A model generated the notes under the pieces. The model was not told the origin of the DNA and did no database searches. It was given only the letters and a program-made list of their open reading frames with translations. Source: Variovorax boronicumulans (GTDB taxonomy: Bacteria > Pseudomonadota > Gammaproteobacteria > Burkholderiales > Burkholderiaceae_C). Taken from it: DNA of 64,000 nt. The stretch lies in assembly GCF_019352895.1 (NCBI RefSeq), contig NZ_JAAAFX010000004.1:2220245-2284244 (forward strand), read 5' to 3'. The translations under genes were made by a program, and so were the position numbers. Positions 62,440-64,000 of this stretch are shown piece by piece (position 1 is the stretch's first letter; each line of letters opens with the position of its first letter).

Positions 62440-63468
62440 ATGAAGTTTCAGACGAGCGGTTCTGGTTCCGACATCCCCATCGACATGACCTCCTCGATCC
62501 CGGGCCTTCGCTTCCGTCACTTCAGCGGGGTATCGGACCTGCGAGCCATGGCAGAGGTTGCGAACGCATCAGACGCGCTCGACGGTGTGCACAACATGCG
62601 CACGCCGGAAAGCATGGCCGAGAGCTACGCGTCCTTGCTCAACTGCGACCCTTACACCGACCTCATACTGGCTGAAGTCAATGGAGAACTGGCGGGGTAT
62701 GCGCGCGGCTGGTGGAAAGAGGAAGTCGGAGGAACAGTGCTCCATATCCAGATGGGTGTCGTCGGACCGGGCTGGCGTCGTCGAGGAATCGGGCGGGCCA
62801 TGCTGAACTGGCTTGAAAGCCGGCAACGCATCGTCGGTCGTCGATTTCCCGTCGGTACCCGCCAGCTCTTCAACGTGTATGTGACGGAGGGCGAAGTTGC
62901 ACGCGCCGCCCTCATGGATTCCGCAGGCTACGCGGTCGCGCGCCACCTCTTTTCCATGGCCCGCCGGAATCTCGACGGCGTGCCGGCCTTCACCTTGCCG
63001 GCTGGCCTCGAGATTCGGCAAGTGACGCCAGAGCACTACGCGCACCTATGGGCCGCTGACCTTGAAGCCATGCGCGAGCATTGGGGCCGGACCGAGCCTG
63101 GTGAGGCTGCGTACGAGGCTTGGATCTCCGACAAGGATGTCTTCCAGCCTCGGCTGTGGAGCGTCGCATGGGATACGACATCCCATCAGGTCGTCGGGCA
63201 GGTCCGTGCGTTCGTGCGCGAGGCAGAGAACCTCCAACTCGGGCGCCTGCGCGGGTACACCGAGTTCATCAGCGTGCGCAAGCCCTGGCGCAGACAGGGC
63301 GTGGCGCGTGCGCTCATCGCCCACAGTTTGCAGCTTCAGGCCCGAGCGGGAATGAGGGAGTCGGCGCTGGAGGTCGACAGTGCCAACGCGACAGGCGCCA
63401 CCAAGATCTACGAGGCGTGTGGCTTTGAGATATCGCATCGAAACAGGGTCTACCGCAAGCCGCTCTGA
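62440..63468 (+). CDS. GNAT acetyltransferase with two tandem domains
   Basis: Protein of 342 residues with two N-acetyltransferase folds. The first has VVGPGWRRRGIGRAMLNWLE and the second SVRKPWRRQGVARALIAHSLQ, both of the acetyl-CoA-binding R/Q-x-x-G-x-G/A type. The C-terminal ends in YEACGFEISHRNRVYRKPL, typical of the mycothiol-synthase-like double-GNAT architecture. AAGGAG lies before the ATG at 62440. The substrate is unknown; small amines or antibiotics are possible. Confidence 0.85.
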   Translation: MKFQTSGSGSDIPIDMTSSIPGLRFRHFSGVSDLRAMAEVANASDALDGVHNMRTPESMAESYASLLNCDPYTDLILAEVNGELAGYARGWWKEEVGGTVLHIQMGVVGPGWRRRGIGRAMLNWLESRQRIVGRRFPVGTRQLFNVYVTEGEVARAALMDSAGYAVARHLFSMARRNLDGVPAFTLPAGLEIRQVTPEHYAHLWAADLEAMREHWGRTEPGEAAYEAWISDKDVFQPRLWSVAWDTTSHQVVGQVRAFVREAENLQLGRLRGYTEFISVRKPWRRQGVARALIAHSLQLQARAGMRESALEVDSANATGATKIYEACGFEISHRNRVYRKPL

Positions 63469-63571
63469 TCCGCCACCCGCCATGGGTTGTCGCTTGCACG
63501 CATGAGCGCCGGGTGGCCGGCGAGAAGGACGGCGACCGGCTGCCTGCACGTGGCTTCAGGCGGCGTCGGCC

Positions 63572-63976
63572 TCATGCACCGTCGACTGCTGGCTCATGGC
63601 TGGCAACGCACAGCTTGTTCCCGTCCGGGTCTCGGAAGTACGCGCCGTAGTAGTGGTCGTGGTACTGGGGGCGCAGGCCGGGCGGGCCCTCGCAGGTGCC
63701 GCCATGCGCCAGTGCGGTTCGGTAGGCAGCTCGGACGCCCTCCCTGGACGCCGCTGCGAACGCGACCATCTGCCCGTTGCCGGGGTGATGCGGCTGGCCG
63801 TCGTGGGGCGTGCAGATCACGAAGAAGGGGCGCGTCCCGCCGGCGCTGTGCCAGCCCGCCCAGGGCCTGTCTGGCTCGCAGAAGCGCAGCGCGAGGCCGA
63901 GGCTGTCCATCACCGGGCCGTAGAAGCGCAGGGCGCGCTCGAAGTCGCTGACGCTGACAAAGACGTGGGAGAACAC
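63572..63976 (-). CDS. VOC-family (glyoxalase/dioxygenase superfamily) protein
   Basis: Single-domain VOC protein of 134 residues. FSHVFVSVSDFERALRFYGPVMDSLGL opens the first beta-alpha-beta-beta-beta unit with a metal-site histidine near position 4, cited as SHVFVSVSDFERALRFY. YYGAYFRDPDGNKLCVASH closes the second unit, with the glutamate usually found there replaced by a cysteine-valine stretch, so a metal ligand may be missing. Glutathione-dependent lyase, antibiotic-binding or isomerase roles are all possible. It starts 24 bases from the right edge. Confidence 0.8.
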   Translation of the reverse strand: MFSHVFVSVSDFERALRFYGPVMDSLGLALRFCEPDRPWAGWHSAGGTRPFFVICTPHDGQPHHPGNGQMVAFAAASREGVRAAYRTALAHGGTCEGPPGLRPQYHDHYYGAYFRDPDGNKLCVASHEPAVDGA

Positions 63977-64000
63977 CAGGGCTCCTCGGGTCGTTGGAAT

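Overview
The window looks like chromosomal DNA from a high-GC beta-proteobacterium of the Burkholderiales, most like Comamonadaceae (Variovorax and relatives). The grounds are gene content: a Bug-type binding protein with a neighbouring LysR gene, an AtuA-like protein, many ABC uptake systems, FecI/FecR/TonB signalling, and GTG/TTG starts in tightly overlapped operons. Very high GC at third codon positions creates long antisense reading frames over most genes; I treated these as shadows. I saw no rRNA, tRNA, CRISPR array, phage or replication origin. Family names come from reading the translated sequences, not from searches.

Layout. 1-9.5 kb: the end of a LamG-like protein, an MsbA-type ABC exporter, a hybrid histidine kinase, a zinc-type dehydrogenase, a LysR regulator divergent from a LigB-type dioxygenase, a LysE exporter and a small zinc-ribbon membrane protein. 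9.6-12.7 kb: a decayed transposase carrying a heptanucleotide repeat, then a YadA-like trimeric autotransporter with a 105-bp internal coding repeat. 12.8-22.2 kb: a FAD aromatic-hydroxylase-type enzyme divergent from an operon of an LLM flavin monooxygenase, an AhpD/CMD-like protein, a complete branched-chain-type ABC importer and an alpha/beta hydrolase. 22.2-26.1 kb: AtuA-like protein, Bug binding protein and divergent LysR.

26.1-35.5 kb holds two iron-related loci side by side. The first has an AraC/PchR-like activator divergent from TonB receptor, methyltransferase and FptX-like MFS genes. The second has a perfect 7-1-7 Fur-type palindrome, then one protein fusing an ECF sigma factor to a membrane-anchored FecR periplasmic part (like Pseudomonas putida IutY), followed by a TonB receptor with the N-terminal STN signalling domain. 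35.6-41.4 kb: acetyltransferase, SRPBCC protein, two overlapping class-A-beta-lactamase-like genes, an aldo/keto reductase and an ADP/ATP-translocase-like transporter.

41.5-48.5 kb is a probable 2-ketogluconate operon. It has kguE, kguK, kguD and a PtxS-like LacI repressor, with an exact PtxS-type palindrome upstream, but a polar-amino-acid-type ABC importer takes the place of the usual KguT permease.

48.6-61.6 kb is a ten-gene minus-strand operon. It encodes both subunits of an N,N-dimethylformamidase-like iron amidohydrolase, a class III aminotransferase, a complete peptide-type ABC importer, an SDR and an NTF2-flavin monooxygenase fusion, with a TetR gene upstream. Its third-position GC is visibly lower than its surroundings. 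It reads as an acquired pathway for taking up and breaking down an N-substituted amide of unknown identity. The window closes with a small membrane protein, a double-GNAT acetyltransferase and a VOC-family protein.
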